DNA from: Desulforhopalus singaporensis
GTDB taxonomy: Bacteria > Desulfobacterota > Desulfobulbia > Desulfobulbales > Desulfocapsaceae
Reading direction: 5' to 3'
Assembly (NCBI RefSeq): GCF_900104445.1
Contig: NZ_FNJI01000017.1
Location: forward strand, 1-64,000
DNA length: 64,000 nt
Shown here piece by piece: positions 7,777 through 16,798 of the stretch; within the stretch, counting starts at the first letter, position 1, and the number at the start of each line of letters is the position of its first letter. Under the pieces are notes generated by a model that worked only from the letters and a program-made list of their open reading frames with translations, made no database searches and was not told where the DNA came from. The translations under genes and the position numbers were made by a program.

Positions 7777-9072
7777 TTAAAGTTTGTTCTCGTACTGCTC
7801 TGTAAATTGCAGGTCCTTAACGACCACGACGTTGAGCTTGTAGCCGGGCCTCACGGTGAGGGTGGGGCTGATATTGGCAAATTTCTGCAGCAGCGTAAGG
7901 CTGGCCTGGCTCATCTGGGTGGCAAGAGCCATTCCCATGCTCTGGCTGAAGCTTGGCACGTCACTATCGCTGTCCGACAGCGTATCGATGGAATATGCTG
8001 TTCCTCCGGTAATCAGGCTCATGAGCAGCGCATGGCCGTATATCCTGAAATAGTGGTTGTTGACCTTATCGGACAATCCACTCTGGCCGAGCTGGTCCGC
8101 CCCTGGAAACTTGTTGAGCGTCATGGTCCTGCCGTCCGGAAAAACAAGACGTGTCCAGGCGACAAAAAGTCTCTTGGCACCGAGGGCAACCCCGTTCTTG
8201 TATTGGCCGACAAGACGGGTGCCCTGGGGAATGAGCATATTGTCACCGGTGGCGGTGTCGTAGACATCCTGGCTGACCTGACCGATAATCTGGCCGGAAA
8301 GATCTGAGTTTATCCCGGTGATAAGCACCGTAGGAATAATCGCGCCGGTACGGAGGGCAAGCGGGTTGGTACCCTGCATACTGAATCCATTGTCCCAGTC
8401 ATCCGATACGGCACCTATCGTCTGCTCCCCTTGAGCAGCCGGGTAGGGAACCGTGGATGGATCTTCACCCCTGGCTGCAGCAGCAGCCATTGCTCTTGCG
8501 TAATCCAGGTCATTTTGCAGGTGCTTCTGCCTGGTTGAGGTGGTGTTTGCAGGCTGTTGCACGGTCGACTGAGAATAGGTCGTCTTGTTTCCTGCTGCAG
8601 CTTCCGAATAAGAGTTGCTTCCTTTCCCCTGATCGGCAACACTCTTGTAGGCAAGGGGTTCCGACTGGAGGGCCGCTCTCTGCAGATCACGTTTATAGCG
8701 CCTGGTTTCCAAGAGCTCCTGTTGCCTCATCTGTGACAACGGATCGATTTGCGGCCTTACTACCGTTATCGGTCGCGGCAGCGGTGTCCTGCCGCTGTCT
8801 TTCGGCGCCTTGTTTTCCGTGACTCCTTTCGTCTCCGGGGCCTTGGGCAGATTGAGCCCGGCCCCGTTTGCTATGGTATCAAGGTCTTCGGACGGCCTTA
8901 TGACAAGCTCTTTCGGTTCCTCGCTTGAGAAATCCGGTTTTGTAAAGATGGCGGAGACGACCAGGCCGATAATTATCAACAAGAGAAGTACTATTATTAC
9001 GATCGGTTTTCTGCTGAGGGTCGTTATGGCGACCGACGGTCGTTTTAACCCTTGCGGTGCCTTTTCACTCAT
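7777..9072 (-). CDS. trbI: TrbI (VirB10-like) conjugal transfer protein
   Basis: TrbI spans the envelope, linking the inner-membrane ATPases to the outer-membrane core. The ATG at 9072 (MSEKAPQG) follows AGGATACGA and is preferred over the frame start at 9126. One membrane segment lies at about residues 27-46, followed by a proline- and glutamine-rich linker and a C-terminal VirB10 domain with IPQGTRLVGQY, LNKFPGADQ and the end VRPGYKLNVVVVKDL. The start overlaps the end of trbH. The gene follows trbF-trbG-trbH exactly as in IncP plasmids. Confidence 0.92.
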   Translation of the reverse strand: MSEKAPQGLKRPSVAITTLSRKPIVIIVLLLLIIIGLVVSAIFTKPDFSSEEPKELVIRPSEDLDTIANGAGLNLPKAPETKGVTENKAPKDSGRTPLPRPITVVRPQIDPLSQMRQQELLETRRYKRDLQRAALQSEPLAYKSVADQGKGSNSYSEAAAGNKTTYSQSTVQQPANTTSTRQKHLQNDLDYARAMAAAAARGEDPSTVPYPAAQGEQTIGAVSDDWDNGFSMQGTNPLALRTGAIIPTVLITGINSDLSGQIIGQVSQDVYDTATGDNMLIPQGTRLVGQYKNGVALGAKRLFVAWTRLVFPDGRTMTLNKFPGADQLGQSGLSDKVNNHYFRIYGHALLMSLITGGTAYSIDTLSDSDSDVPSFSQSMGMALATQMSQASLTLLQKFANISPTLTVRPGYKLNVVVVKDLQFTEQYENKL

Positions 9073-9490
9073 TTTTCGTATCCTGTTGTAAAAATGTCGA
9101 GTTGAGGGCATAGGTGGTGTTGTCAAACGTCCTTGAAATATTGAGCCCTTTGTCCGTTTTTAAGGAGATGTAACTGGCGTTCGTCCCCTTGACGTCATCG
9201 ATCACATATTGCACTGTTATGGTCTCGTCCGAGGGCATGGTTTCCACCCGGAAGCCTGCAGTCCTGGCACTGTCCTCAAGGGCTTTATCAAAAGGCTTGT
9301 TGCCGGAGGCAAAGAAGAGGAGACTTTGTTCGGACGGTCGGGGATATTCAGCCATCAGGCGCTCTGTTATAAAGTCGGTTATCGTTTGCGACTCCGCACC
9401 GGGCAGTAAGGTCGTGTATGACCTGTTTGACTGTTGTGCGCAGGACGAGAGAAGGGACACCAGAAGAAGAAAGAGAACATGGATTTTCAT
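9065..9490 (-). CDS. trbH: TrbH-like lipoprotein
   Basis: The 141-residue protein starts with a lipoprotein signal (MKIHVLFLLLVSLLSSC; the cysteine at residue 17 is the predicted lipidation site). The mature part is soluble and periplasmic. Its place between trbG and trbI, and its size, fit TrbH of IncP mating-pair systems, which is part of the outer-membrane core. Sequence identity to TrbH could not be measured here, so the name rests on the lipobox and synteny. Confidence 0.75.
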   Translation of the reverse strand: MKIHVLFLLLVSLLSSCAQQSNRSYTTLLPGAESQTITDFITERLMAEYPRPSEQSLLFFASGNKPFDKALEDSARTAGFRVETMPSDETITVQYVIDDVKGTNASYISLKTDKGLNISRTFDNTTYALNSTFLQQDTKNE

Positions 9491-9491
9491 G

Positions 9492-10421
9492 TCAGGCCTC
9501 CTTGCGTTTGATTGTTACTTTTTTCTGACTGTTGCCTACTCCAACGATCAAATAGCCTTCCTCAAAGAGCTGATCGACGATGAAGGTCTTGTCCTTGACC
9601 CTGTAGTTGACAAGACCCTGGCCTGCCGCTGTCTTTACCAGCAGTACAGGCATTTCCTGCATCTTCGGCATGCGGATATAGGTCTTTTCCCCGTCGTTGA
9701 AGATCTGTACGGGTTTCCACGAAGCATTGCCTTTGATATCGTAGTTGAAATCAAGCTTGCTCAGATCGAAGCCTTCTTTTGAGACTCTTTGTTTTGCGCT
9801 TTCATGGATTTTCTGCTGTACCCTTTCAAGGACCACCGCCGTATCTTTTGGATAGATAAATCCTGTATATCCCATATGTTTTTTGGGATCGGATTTGAGG
9901 TTGAGATGGTAGGATCTTCTGTCTGTCGTTATCAGGGCGGTGGTGGATAATCCCGAATCAAGAACCTTGAAGGCGATATGGCTGGTTTTATTATTTCCGC
10001 TTCCGGCATCGACAACGTCAACCTGCCACCTGGCCGTATCTCCCAGGATGATTGAACTGATTTTCTCGCCCGGTTGGAGCTCAAGGTCGGCAACCTTGAA
10101 CGGGGAGACGATTATGGTCGGAACAGCGTGACCGTAGATGAAGCTTACTCTGCCCTTATCTGTCAGGACGGGCTTCAGGGTTTTCCCCTTCCACTCCCTG
10201 GCAAGTTCCAGGGCCTGTTTTTCCTTTTTTGTCAGGTTTGCCGGAATGGGGGAGACATACAATGAATCCAGGAGGAGATCCGAGGGGATCGACCCCATTT
10301 CAAAAGTAGTTATCTGGGTCGGATCGTCTATTGTAATGGTTGTTGTCTGCTGGAGTGGTTCGGCCATGGCAGTATGCCAACCCAGCAACAGGATGATGAT
10401 GGTCGTGATTGTTGTTTTCAT
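9492..10421 (-). CDS. trbG: TrbG (VirB9-like) conjugal transfer protein
   Basis: TrbG is the periplasmic and outer-membrane core component that pairs with TrbI. The ATG at 10421 (MKTTITTI) lies behind GGAGG and begins a signal peptide that ends at AMA|EP; the longer frame to 10472 would lose this. The mature part has the VirB9 features YGHAVPTIIVSPFKV in the first half and FNDGEKTYIRMPKMQEMPV with NYRVKDKTFIVDQLF in the C-terminal beta domain. It is separated by four bases from trbF and by one from trbH. Confidence 0.92.
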   Translation of the reverse strand: MKTTITTIIILLLGWHTAMAEPLQQTTTITIDDPTQITTFEMGSIPSDLLLDSLYVSPIPANLTKKEKQALELAREWKGKTLKPVLTDKGRVSFIYGHAVPTIIVSPFKVADLELQPGEKISSIILGDTARWQVDVVDAGSGNNKTSHIAFKVLDSGLSTTALITTDRRSYHLNLKSDPKKHMGYTGFIYPKDTAVVLERVQQKIHESAKQRVSKEGFDLSKLDFNYDIKGNASWKPVQIFNDGEKTYIRMPKMQEMPVLLVKTAAGQGLVNYRVKDKTFIVDQLFEEGYLIVGVGNSQKKVTIKRKEA

Positions 10422-10425
10422 TTTA

Positions 10426-11091
10426 TTAAAATCCTCCGTTTGTTTTTTCTGAAACAGAAACCTCTGAAACATAGATGCCCGTAGCGTTGCGCATGATCTC
10501 CATCTGTGTTTCCGGAGCCTTCTTCCTGATCACCAGGTTGGCTTTGTAATTCCTGTGCTCTTGGAGGTCTCCCGCGTGGTTCCGGGTGATTTCCTCCCAT
10601 TCGGCGGACCAGGTATTGCCCGATACGTAGAGGGGCAGGCTTGCGATCCGCACCTCCACCAGCTTCTTTTCCGAATTTTTATACGGGTTGTTTTGCGCGT
10701 ACCATTCGCCGAGTGCACCCTTGGCAGCTCCTATGGAGACAAAACTTGCCTGCTTGACAAACTTCTCCTGGAGACTGATATCAGCCGTTACCGTTCGCCA
10801 GGCAGTTATAAAGCTGGCAAGGCTGTACTGAATGACCTCCTGACGGCTCTCGATTGCCGCAGCTGCGGTGACTCCCGAGACTCGCCCGGCGCGATCCACC
10901 TCGACCACATACGGTGTGACTTTTGCCTGGGTAAGTTGCCAGATGTTGGCTAAGCCGAGAACCAGGGCAGCGGTGACGGCTATCATGGCCACCATTCGCC
11001 ACCGGTTGCGCTCCTCGATAAAGGAGCCGTAGAGTTCCGACCAGGCCCTTTTCCCAGCCAGGTAATGGTTGGTGGATTGTTCTTTACTCAT
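10426..11091 (-). CDS. trbF: TrbF (VirB8-like) conjugal transfer protein
   Basis: The 221-residue inner-membrane assembly factor has a short cytoplasmic head, one membrane segment (about residues 32-52, MVAMIAVTAALVLGLANIW) and a periplasmic VirB8 domain that starts at KVTPYVVEVDRAGRV. EWEEITRNHAGDLQEHRNYK is typical of the domain's C-terminal strands. The ATG overlaps the end of trbL by eight bases. Its position between trbL and trbG differs slightly from RP4, where trbF precedes trbG but trbJ-K-L come after trbI. Confidence 0.9.
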   Translation of the reverse strand: MSKEQSTNHYLAGKRAWSELYGSFIEERNRWRMVAMIAVTAALVLGLANIWQLTQAKVTPYVVEVDRAGRVSGVTAAAAIESRQEVIQYSLASFITAWRTVTADISLQEKFVKQASFVSIGAAKGALGEWYAQNNPYKNSEKKLVEVRIASLPLYVSGNTWSAEWEEITRNHAGDLQEHRNYKANLVIRKKAPETQMEIMRNATGIYVSEVSVSEKTNGGF

Positions 11092-12160
11092 TTTCGCCGT
11101 CTCCCTTTTTCAGGTGGGCCTGGGCCGCTTCGGAAAGACTCATAAGTGCTCCTTTCTGAGCACCACCGAGACCACCGGCAAGTCCACCACCTCCGGAAGC
11201 TCCAATGACAGCGCCGGTACCCATGCTCGCGGCTCCTACTGCTGTGCCTGTGGCCGCAGCCATAGCTCCTGCCATCATCCCACCTGAAGATCCTGAGTAG
11301 TTGCTGACAAAGCTGGCAAGAGAATCGGGAAGGGCCTTGACCAGGAAGGCGCAGATAACGAAGTTGGCTGTGACCACAAAAACATCTGTCGCGGTATTGA
11401 ATTCCCAGTCAACGATGGTATGGACGAGGGTGTAAATAACATTTATGAGCAGTTGGATAATGAACAGCTTCAAACCGACTGCCAGGGCGTAGCGCATAAA
11501 ATTTGCTGCCCAGGATCTGGTATGACGGTTGCCGCCAAAACCGAGTATCAGGATACCCACGTTCATTACTATCCATGCTTCGCACAAAATGATCAGATAC
11601 ATCCCGTAGGTAAGCGCGGCGCAGACGATGCTCACTACGATACAGAGGCCGATCATGATACCTACTCCTGGCCTCATGATCGTTATAAGTTTGGTCATAG
11701 CCCTTGTTATGCTGAAACTATCTATGAAAAAATTTGAGACAATCTGTGGGGGACCATGAATATCCTTGGATAAATTAATAAAGCCGTCGACGATTTTACC
11801 CGCGAGCTCCTGACCGTAGATGATGAGACAGAAAAAGGTGGCTCCGAATATGGCAACTCGGACAAGTTCCGCTATGACATCGGTTATATCAGCTTTTTGA
11901 AAACCGAGCCTGACAGCGAGAAAGACAACCTCGATCACGAGCAGGGCGTTGAGCAGCCAGATGGCATGGGATTTGATATTTGCCCCCCAGGTCGTCCCGA
12001 GGTCTTTGTAAGTGTTAATCAGCCTGTCTGTTATGGTCAGTTCGGGTTCTGCTGCAAGAGCGTTGTTGCAGAAAAATAACAAACTAATTAAAATAAATAA
12101 GGTAGTTACGGTTGTGATTAAAAAAATGGGAGGTCGTTTTATGTCTGCAAAAATTATCAT
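11084..12160 (-). CDS. trbL: TrbL (VirB6-like) polytopic membrane protein
   Basis: TrbL is the inner-membrane channel component. I chose the ATG at 12160, behind AAGGAG, over the frame start at 12196. A signal-like first segment is followed by about five further hydrophobic segments, with a Gly/Ala-rich C-terminal region (SGGMMAGAMAAATGTAVGAA) typical of TrbL. The first 20 bases overlap, on the opposite strand, the start of the small plus-strand gene at 12141. Its last bases overlap the start of trbF. Confidence 0.9.
   Translation of the reverse strand: MIIFADIKRPPIFLITTVTTLFILISLLFFCNNALAAEPELTITDRLINTYKDLGTTWGANIKSHAIWLLNALLVIEVVFLAVRLGFQKADITDVIAELVRVAIFGATFFCLIIYGQELAGKIVDGFINLSKDIHGPPQIVSNFFIDSFSITRAMTKLITIMRPGVGIMIGLCIVVSIVCAALTYGMYLIILCEAWIVMNVGILILGFGGNRHTRSWAANFMRYALAVGLKLFIIQLLINVIYTLVHTIVDWEFNTATDVFVVTANFVICAFLVKALPDSLASFVSNYSGSSGGMMAGAMAAATGTAVGAASMGTGAVIGASGGGGLAGGLGGAQKGALMSLSEAAQAHLKKGDGENE
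12066..12094 (+). promoter_or_regulatory. Candidate sigma-70 promoter for the small plus-strand gene
   Basis: TTGCAG (12066-12071) and TAAAAT (12089-12094) are spaced by 17 bases and lie 46 bases before the ATG at 12141. The site lies inside the 5' part of trbL on the other strand. The region is AT-rich, so a chance match is possible. Confidence 0.35.
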
Positions 12161-12311
12161 TTTACTGCTCCTTGCTTTTTGCCTTACTGGAGGCACTTAT
12201 TTTTATCTGGAGTCAAAACCCAAATATGACGAATCATGGATGAATGAGCCGGTTAATATGAAACCTATTTTAAAACAGCCGGGCATTGAGCCACCTCCAG
12301 ATGTAGAGTGA
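12141..12311 (+). CDS. Small membrane-anchored protein at the trbK position, sharing TrbJ's C-terminal peptide
   Basis: This 56-residue frame runs against the operon. GGGAGG lies eight bases before the ATG. The N-terminus is a single hydrophobic segment (residues 4-23, IIILLLLAFCLTGGTYFY), with a cysteine that does not form a good lipobox. The rest is a hydrophilic, presumably periplasmic tail. Its end, VNMKPILKQPGIE, mirrors the end of TrbJ, IDMEPILKQPGL. Its TGA (12309-12311) abuts the TrbJ stop (12312-12314). In RP4 the gene between trbJ and trbL is trbK, an entry-exclusion lipoprotein on the same strand. Position and topology suggest an exclusion or TrbJ-interacting role, but no TrbK sequence similarity is visible. 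Confidence 0.62.
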   Translation: MSAKIIILLLLAFCLTGGTYFYLESKPKYDESWMNEPVNMKPILKQPGIEPPPDVE

Positions 12312-13142
12312 TTAAAGACCCGGTTGTTTGAGTATCGGCTCCATATCAATCTCTTGGTTGAACCAGTTGTCCAGTTCCTTTTGGTGGTTCTTTTCCTTCT
12401 GTCGTTCCTGGGCGTTCCAGGCGCTTTGTGCCTGGATATAGGTAGCCGTTAAGGCCCGTTGTTCACGCAGCTCCTTGGCGATAATTCCCGCGATTTGATT
12501 ACCTGCCTCAAGGGCGTCGAGGTTCCCCTCTTTTTCCGACAGGAGTTCATGCAGGTAGGCGTCGAATTCGCCGGTCGCCTCAAGCTGTTCCAGCTGGGTG
12601 CCGGAGAGACCGAAGGAAGATTGCAGCACCTCGTCTATATCCGTCGTCGCCTTGATAAACTGGGCGTCGTATATCTCCATACGCTCGGAGACGGGTTTGC
12701 CCTCTATGTCGATCTCGTCAAGGCCGGGAAAAGTTTCTGCGTAAATTTTGTAGAGCGTGTCCTGGTCCGCCTTGAAGCTTTTCAGGTTCCTGAGATTGCC
12801 CAGAAGATACTTGGACTCAAGGATTACCCTGTCTTTAAGGTGTCCTGGCAGGTTGATGGTGTTCTGGATCATGTTGTCCATCTGTCTGCTCAGCTGGTTC
12901 GACTGTTCTATCATCTCCTGGGTCTGCCTGACGAATTCCGCGTAATCGGCGATCGATTGCTCATACTCCTTGATCTGCATGGAGTATTGTTTGGTGAGCT
13001 CGACCACGGTCTCCACATCGGAGACGTATTGAAAAAGCTGGGTGAATACGGTTGAGCAATTGGAACAAAAAATTGCCATGGAGTTTTTGGTGCCGAGCAT
13101 GACAGAAAGCGCGAGTCCGGTTGCTATAATTATTTTTTTCAT
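12312..13142 (-). CDS. trbJ: TrbJ (VirB5-like) conjugal transfer protein
   Basis: TrbJ is a secreted, largely helical protein thought to sit at the pilus tip or act in pilus assembly. The 276 residues begin with a signal peptide (MKKIIIATGLALSVML, cleavage near NSMA|IF) and continue with long Gln/Glu-rich helices (VVELTKQYSMQIKEYEQS, AQSAWNAQERQKEKNHQKEL). The last eleven residues, DMEPILKQPGL, recur in the opposed small gene. It lies four bases after trbB and directly tail to tail with that gene. Confidence 0.88.
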   Translation of the reverse strand: MKKIIIATGLALSVMLGTKNSMAIFCSNCSTVFTQLFQYVSDVETVVELTKQYSMQIKEYEQSIADYAEFVRQTQEMIEQSNQLSRQMDNMIQNTINLPGHLKDRVILESKYLLGNLRNLKSFKADQDTLYKIYAETFPGLDEIDIEGKPVSERMEIYDAQFIKATTDIDEVLQSSFGLSGTQLEQLEATGEFDAYLHELLSEKEGNLDALEAGNQIAGIIAKELREQRALTATYIQAQSAWNAQERQKEKNHQKELDNWFNQEIDMEPILKQPGL

Positions 13143-13145
13143 TTG

Positions 13146-14078
13146 TCATTCCTCTTCGTTGATTGTTTCCAGTTGATTGCCGTTAACCCTTGCAAGTTCC
13201 TTTATCTGTCTTCCGTCCGGAGTCTTTGATATGAAAATCACAAGGTCGACGGCTTCATGAATCAGTTCGAGCATGGAAGAGCTCGATACTTCGGAGATGA
13301 GCTGCTGCAGACGGAGAAGCCCACCCGCGCAACTGTTCGCGTGTACCGTGCAGATCCCGCCTGGATGGCCGGTGTTCCATGCCTTTAAAAGATCAAGCGC
13401 CGCACCGTCGCGTACCTCGCCGACTATGATCCGGTCCGGTCGCAGCCGCATGGTCGCCTTTAGGAGCCTGCGCATGTCTGTTGTCTGGTTGGTACGCAGA
13501 TGCAGCTTGTTTTCACTTTTTACCTGGAGTTCACAGGTGTCCTCGATGATGACAAGGCGATCCTCCGGACAACTTGCCGAGAGTTCGGCCAGGATGGCGT
13601 TGGTAAGGGTTGTCTTGCCCGAACCGGTGCCGCCGACGACAAGGATATTGTTCTTGCCTGTAACAGCCCGGCTGATGATCTTGTTCTGGGCAGGGGACAT
13701 GATCCCCTGTTCCACATAGTCAGCCAGGGTGAAGATCCGGATCGCTTTCTTGCGGATTGTGAAAGTGGGAGTGGCTACAACAGGAGGAAAGAGTCCCTCG
13801 AAACGCGAACCGTCAAGGGGAAGTTCACCTTCCACAACAGGGTTTTCTGATGTTACGACAGTACCGAGCATGCTGGCCACCAGGTTCAGGATTGAGGTGG
13901 CCTGGCTTCTCTCGATCCTGCCTGCTTCAATCATTCCTTTTGAAAAGGAGTCGAGCCAGAGTCTGCCGTCATCGTTTAACATCACCTCGATAATATCCGG
14001 GTTATCAAGCGCTTCGGTCACGACCGCGCCAAGGTTATGCCTGAGGCTGTCGAGTACGACGCAGCTCTGCGATTTCAT
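13146..14078 (-). CDS. trbB: TrbB (VirB11-like) secretion ATPase
   Basis: This hexameric traffic ATPase powers pilus assembly and DNA transfer. The 310 residues include Walker A GGTGSGKTTL, the Asp box VIIEDTCELQ, Walker B LRPDRIIVGEVRDG and the His box GHPGGICTVHANS, all in VirB11 order. The ATG overlaps the trbE stop by four bases. Unlike IncP plasmids, where trbB begins the operon, here it follows trbC-trbDE. Confidence 0.95.
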   Translation of the reverse strand: MKSQSCVVLDSLRHNLGAVVTEALDNPDIIEVMLNDDGRLWLDSFSKGMIEAGRIERSQATSILNLVASMLGTVVTSENPVVEGELPLDGSRFEGLFPPVVATPTFTIRKKAIRIFTLADYVEQGIMSPAQNKIISRAVTGKNNILVVGGTGSGKTTLTNAILAELSASCPEDRLVIIEDTCELQVKSENKLHLRTNQTTDMRRLLKATMRLRPDRIIVGEVRDGAALDLLKAWNTGHPGGICTVHANSCAGGLLRLQQLISEVSSSSMLELIHEAVDLVIFISKTPDGRQIKELARVNGNQLETINEEE

Positions 14079-16798
14079 GAAAACCTCCTTTGAACATTAC
14101 GGTTTTTAAGCCATATATCGGGCCAGTCAGAACCATGATCCCGCTGCAGTTCTCTTATGGCCGCAAGATCCTCTTTTCCTGAAGCGCCGACAAAAGAAAG
14201 AGCGAGTCCCGACAGCGCAAGATTTATCATCCGGCACCCTTCGGGACTGGTGACGTAATATTCTCTTTTGGGAACGCCCTTTGTAATCAGGTTGATCTGG
14301 GTTGAGTTGAGGCCAAGCCCTCTGTAGAGTCCGATTTGTGTGTCCTGGTTTGCCGCCGTGTTCGGCAGAAATATCTTTGTCGGACAGGATTCGTTCAGGA
14401 TATCGAGAATGCCTGAATGGTGAGCGTCACTGAGACTCTGGGTCGCAAGAACCACGGCACAGTTTGCTTTTCTGAGCACCTTGAGCCACTCCCTGATCTT
14501 CTGCCTGAAAACAGGATGACCGAGCATGATCCACGCCTCATCGAGAATCAGCAGCGCCGGTTGGCCTTTAAAGGATTTCTCGATCCGGTGAAAGATATAG
14601 AGCAGTACCGGGATAAGATTTTCCTCACCGAGGTGCATCAGCTCCTCAATCTCAAAAACCGTAAACTCAGCAAGATCCAGGCTGTCGCTTTCCGCATCGA
14701 GCAGGCGGCCCATCGCCCCCATCCCGGTATAGTGCCGGATGGCGTTCTTGAGCTCCTGATGCTGCAGGAAGTGATACAGGTTGCTCATGGTCCTGTGGCT
14801 TACAGGCGAGTTCCTGATCTGGGTCATGGCGTCATGGATGGCCGCGCGGTGTTCCGGTTTGATGTCCACCTTCTGCATGGTGCAAAGACTCGTCACCCAG
14901 TCTTCGGCCCAGGCCTGTTCGCTGTCTGACTCGACGTGCTGGAGCGGACAGAAAGCAAGCCTGCTCTCATCGCCCGCGATCTCATAATGGGTACCCCCGG
15001 CAGCAGTCACCAGGGGATAGATGGAGAGCCCCTTGTCAAAGCAGAAGATCGAACCGTTTTTATACCTGCTGAACTGGGCCGCTATCATGGACAGAAGGGT
15101 CGATTTCCCAGATCCGGTCGGACCGAAAATGAGCGTATGACCAAGGTCTGCCACATGAAGGTGCAGCCTGAACGGCGTCGAACCTTCGGTCGCGGCATAA
15201 AGAAGCGGCGGACTTTTTTCCGGATAAAAGGGGCAGGGACAATACCTGTGGCCGGTATAGATGGTTGAAAGCGGGAGGATGTCGGCAAGATTCAAGCTGT
15301 GGAGGATCACCCGCCGCATATTGGCGTAGTTGTTGCCCGGATGGCTGCCGAGCCACGCCTCAAGAGCATTGAGCGTCTCCAGTCGGCACCCGAACCCCTG
15401 GGTGAGTAAAATCTTTCTTACTTCCCGTATATTCTGCTGGAGAACCTCTTTATCCTCGTTTAACAGGATCACGTTGCCCGAGTAGTAGCCAAACCCGACG
15501 TCTCCCATCTGGTTGGCGAATTTCGCCTGTTCCGCGTCCTCGTGCATCATGGCCGCGTCCTTATTGACTCGGGGATCTCGTTTGTTGAACAGTTTGTCGA
15601 TCAGCCCGATCATCTTTTGCGACCATGCCTTGGAGTAGTCGTCTATCTGTTTTGACGCGGTATACGCATCCATGCAGATAAAGCGGCTTGAAAAACGGTA
15701 AGGGATACTGAGCGAGTCAAGGGTGTCCAGCATCATGGGAAAGGATTCGTGGGGGAATCCGTCGATCGCAAGCACCGAGATATGTTTGTCGCCGACCCTG
15801 GGGACCACACCACCTGTTATGTCGGCGCAGCTGAGCAGCACATCGAGATACATGGGAACATCAGGAAGCAGGACAGGGTGTCTTTCGCCTGCAATGCAGT
15901 AGCATATGATCTCAAGAAGTTCTGAATATCTTGCGGTCTCCGTTTGATGATCTTTTAGCCGGTGCAACCCGAAGGAGATTCTCAACCGGTCTTCAATCTC
16001 CTGCAGTTCCGCTTTGAACCGGGTAAAAGCCTTTTCCCCTTCATCAACGCGTATCTTCGTTACGGAGCTTTTTTCGCCTGTCTCTGTGTAAAAGAACCGG
16101 TTGATCTTTTCGCCGGTAAAGTTGGGACGCCAGGAAACGAAGAGATAGTGGGTGGTTCTGAAATGTCTGCCCTCCTGGCGGAAATGTTCCCGTCTTTCAT
16201 CGTCGATTGCGCGGGTTATGCGATCGGCGAAGAAGCTCTCGGAGGGGTCCGGATAGTATTCCTCCGGGCTTCTTATGCAGTTGAAATGCAGCGACCAGCC
16301 GTCGCCCAGCTCCTTGATCGAGTTGGAGATGGAAGAGGAAAAGCCCCCCAGTTCCTGATCCGTGGAGCTTGCCGTATCTCTTGTCGTGAGCTGGTAACCC
16401 ACGAGAAAGGAGCCGTCCTTGCACAGGATCACGCCGTCATCTATCATCACTGCATACTGCAACAGGGACTGCAGACCGGGTTCCTTTTCCCTGAAACTCT
16501 TGTAACCTGTTGATTTAGGAGGGGGAAAAGGGCTCTCCTTGGCAGGGTAGTGTTTTTTCTGTTTCATATGCGACTTCCAGACTCTCGTCATGATCGGGTC
16601 CGCTTTTCCAGATATACGCGCGAGATAAAGGCCGGTCATGATAAGAATTATGGCAAACAGCAGCGTGGTCCACCTGCCGCTTGAGCTGATGATCACCAGC
16701 CCTCCGGCAATGGCTATGGGAAAGAGCAGGTCGCGCTCTACTCCCATAATCAGGTTGGCCCGGTGCAGGCTGCGGAAGATGGTTATACGTCGTCTCAT
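14075..16798 (-). CDS. trbE: TrbD-TrbE fusion (VirB3-VirB4-like) ATPase
   Basis: The ATG at 16798 (MRRRITIFRSL) shares one base with the trbC stop (TGATG), so the frame start at 16888 is rejected. Residues 1 to about 90 form a VirB3/TrbD-like unit with two membrane segments (LLFPIAIAGG; LLFAIILIMTGLYLARI). The rest is a complete VirB4/TrbE ATPase, with Walker A FGPTGSGKSTLLS, Walker B LLILDEAWIMLG and the later block VLATQSLSDA. In RP4 trbD and trbE are separate genes; VirB3-VirB4 fusions are known in other systems. The 907-residue length fits a simple fusion. Confidence 0.92.
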   Translation of the reverse strand: MRRRITIFRSLHRANLIMGVERDLLFPIAIAGGLVIISSSGRWTTLLFAIILIMTGLYLARISGKADPIMTRVWKSHMKQKKHYPAKESPFPPPKSTGYKSFREKEPGLQSLLQYAVMIDDGVILCKDGSFLVGYQLTTRDTASSTDQELGGFSSSISNSIKELGDGWSLHFNCIRSPEEYYPDPSESFFADRITRAIDDERREHFRQEGRHFRTTHYLFVSWRPNFTGEKINRFFYTETGEKSSVTKIRVDEGEKAFTRFKAELQEIEDRLRISFGLHRLKDHQTETARYSELLEIICYCIAGERHPVLLPDVPMYLDVLLSCADITGGVVPRVGDKHISVLAIDGFPHESFPMMLDTLDSLSIPYRFSSRFICMDAYTASKQIDDYSKAWSQKMIGLIDKLFNKRDPRVNKDAAMMHEDAEQAKFANQMGDVGFGYYSGNVILLNEDKEVLQQNIREVRKILLTQGFGCRLETLNALEAWLGSHPGNNYANMRRVILHSLNLADILPLSTIYTGHRYCPCPFYPEKSPPLLYAATEGSTPFRLHLHVADLGHTLIFGPTGSGKSTLLSMIAAQFSRYKNGSIFCFDKGLSIYPLVTAAGGTHYEIAGDESRLAFCPLQHVESDSEQAWAEDWVTSLCTMQKVDIKPEHRAAIHDAMTQIRNSPVSHRTMSNLYHFLQHQELKNAIRHYTGMGAMGRLLDAESDSLDLAEFTVFEIEELMHLGEENLIPVLLYIFHRIEKSFKGQPALLILDEAWIMLGHPVFRQKIREWLKVLRKANCAVVLATQSLSDAHHSGILDILNESCPTKIFLPNTAANQDTQIGLYRGLGLNSTQINLITKGVPKREYYVTSPEGCRMINLALSGLALSFVGASGKEDLAAIRELQRDHGSDWPDIWLKNRNVQRRFS

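Noticed and set aside
12012-12140. Upstream extension of the small plus-strand gene in the same frame
   Set aside because: It lies inside trbL, lacks a ribosome site, and the hydrophobic N-terminus with strong GGGAGG begins only at 12141.
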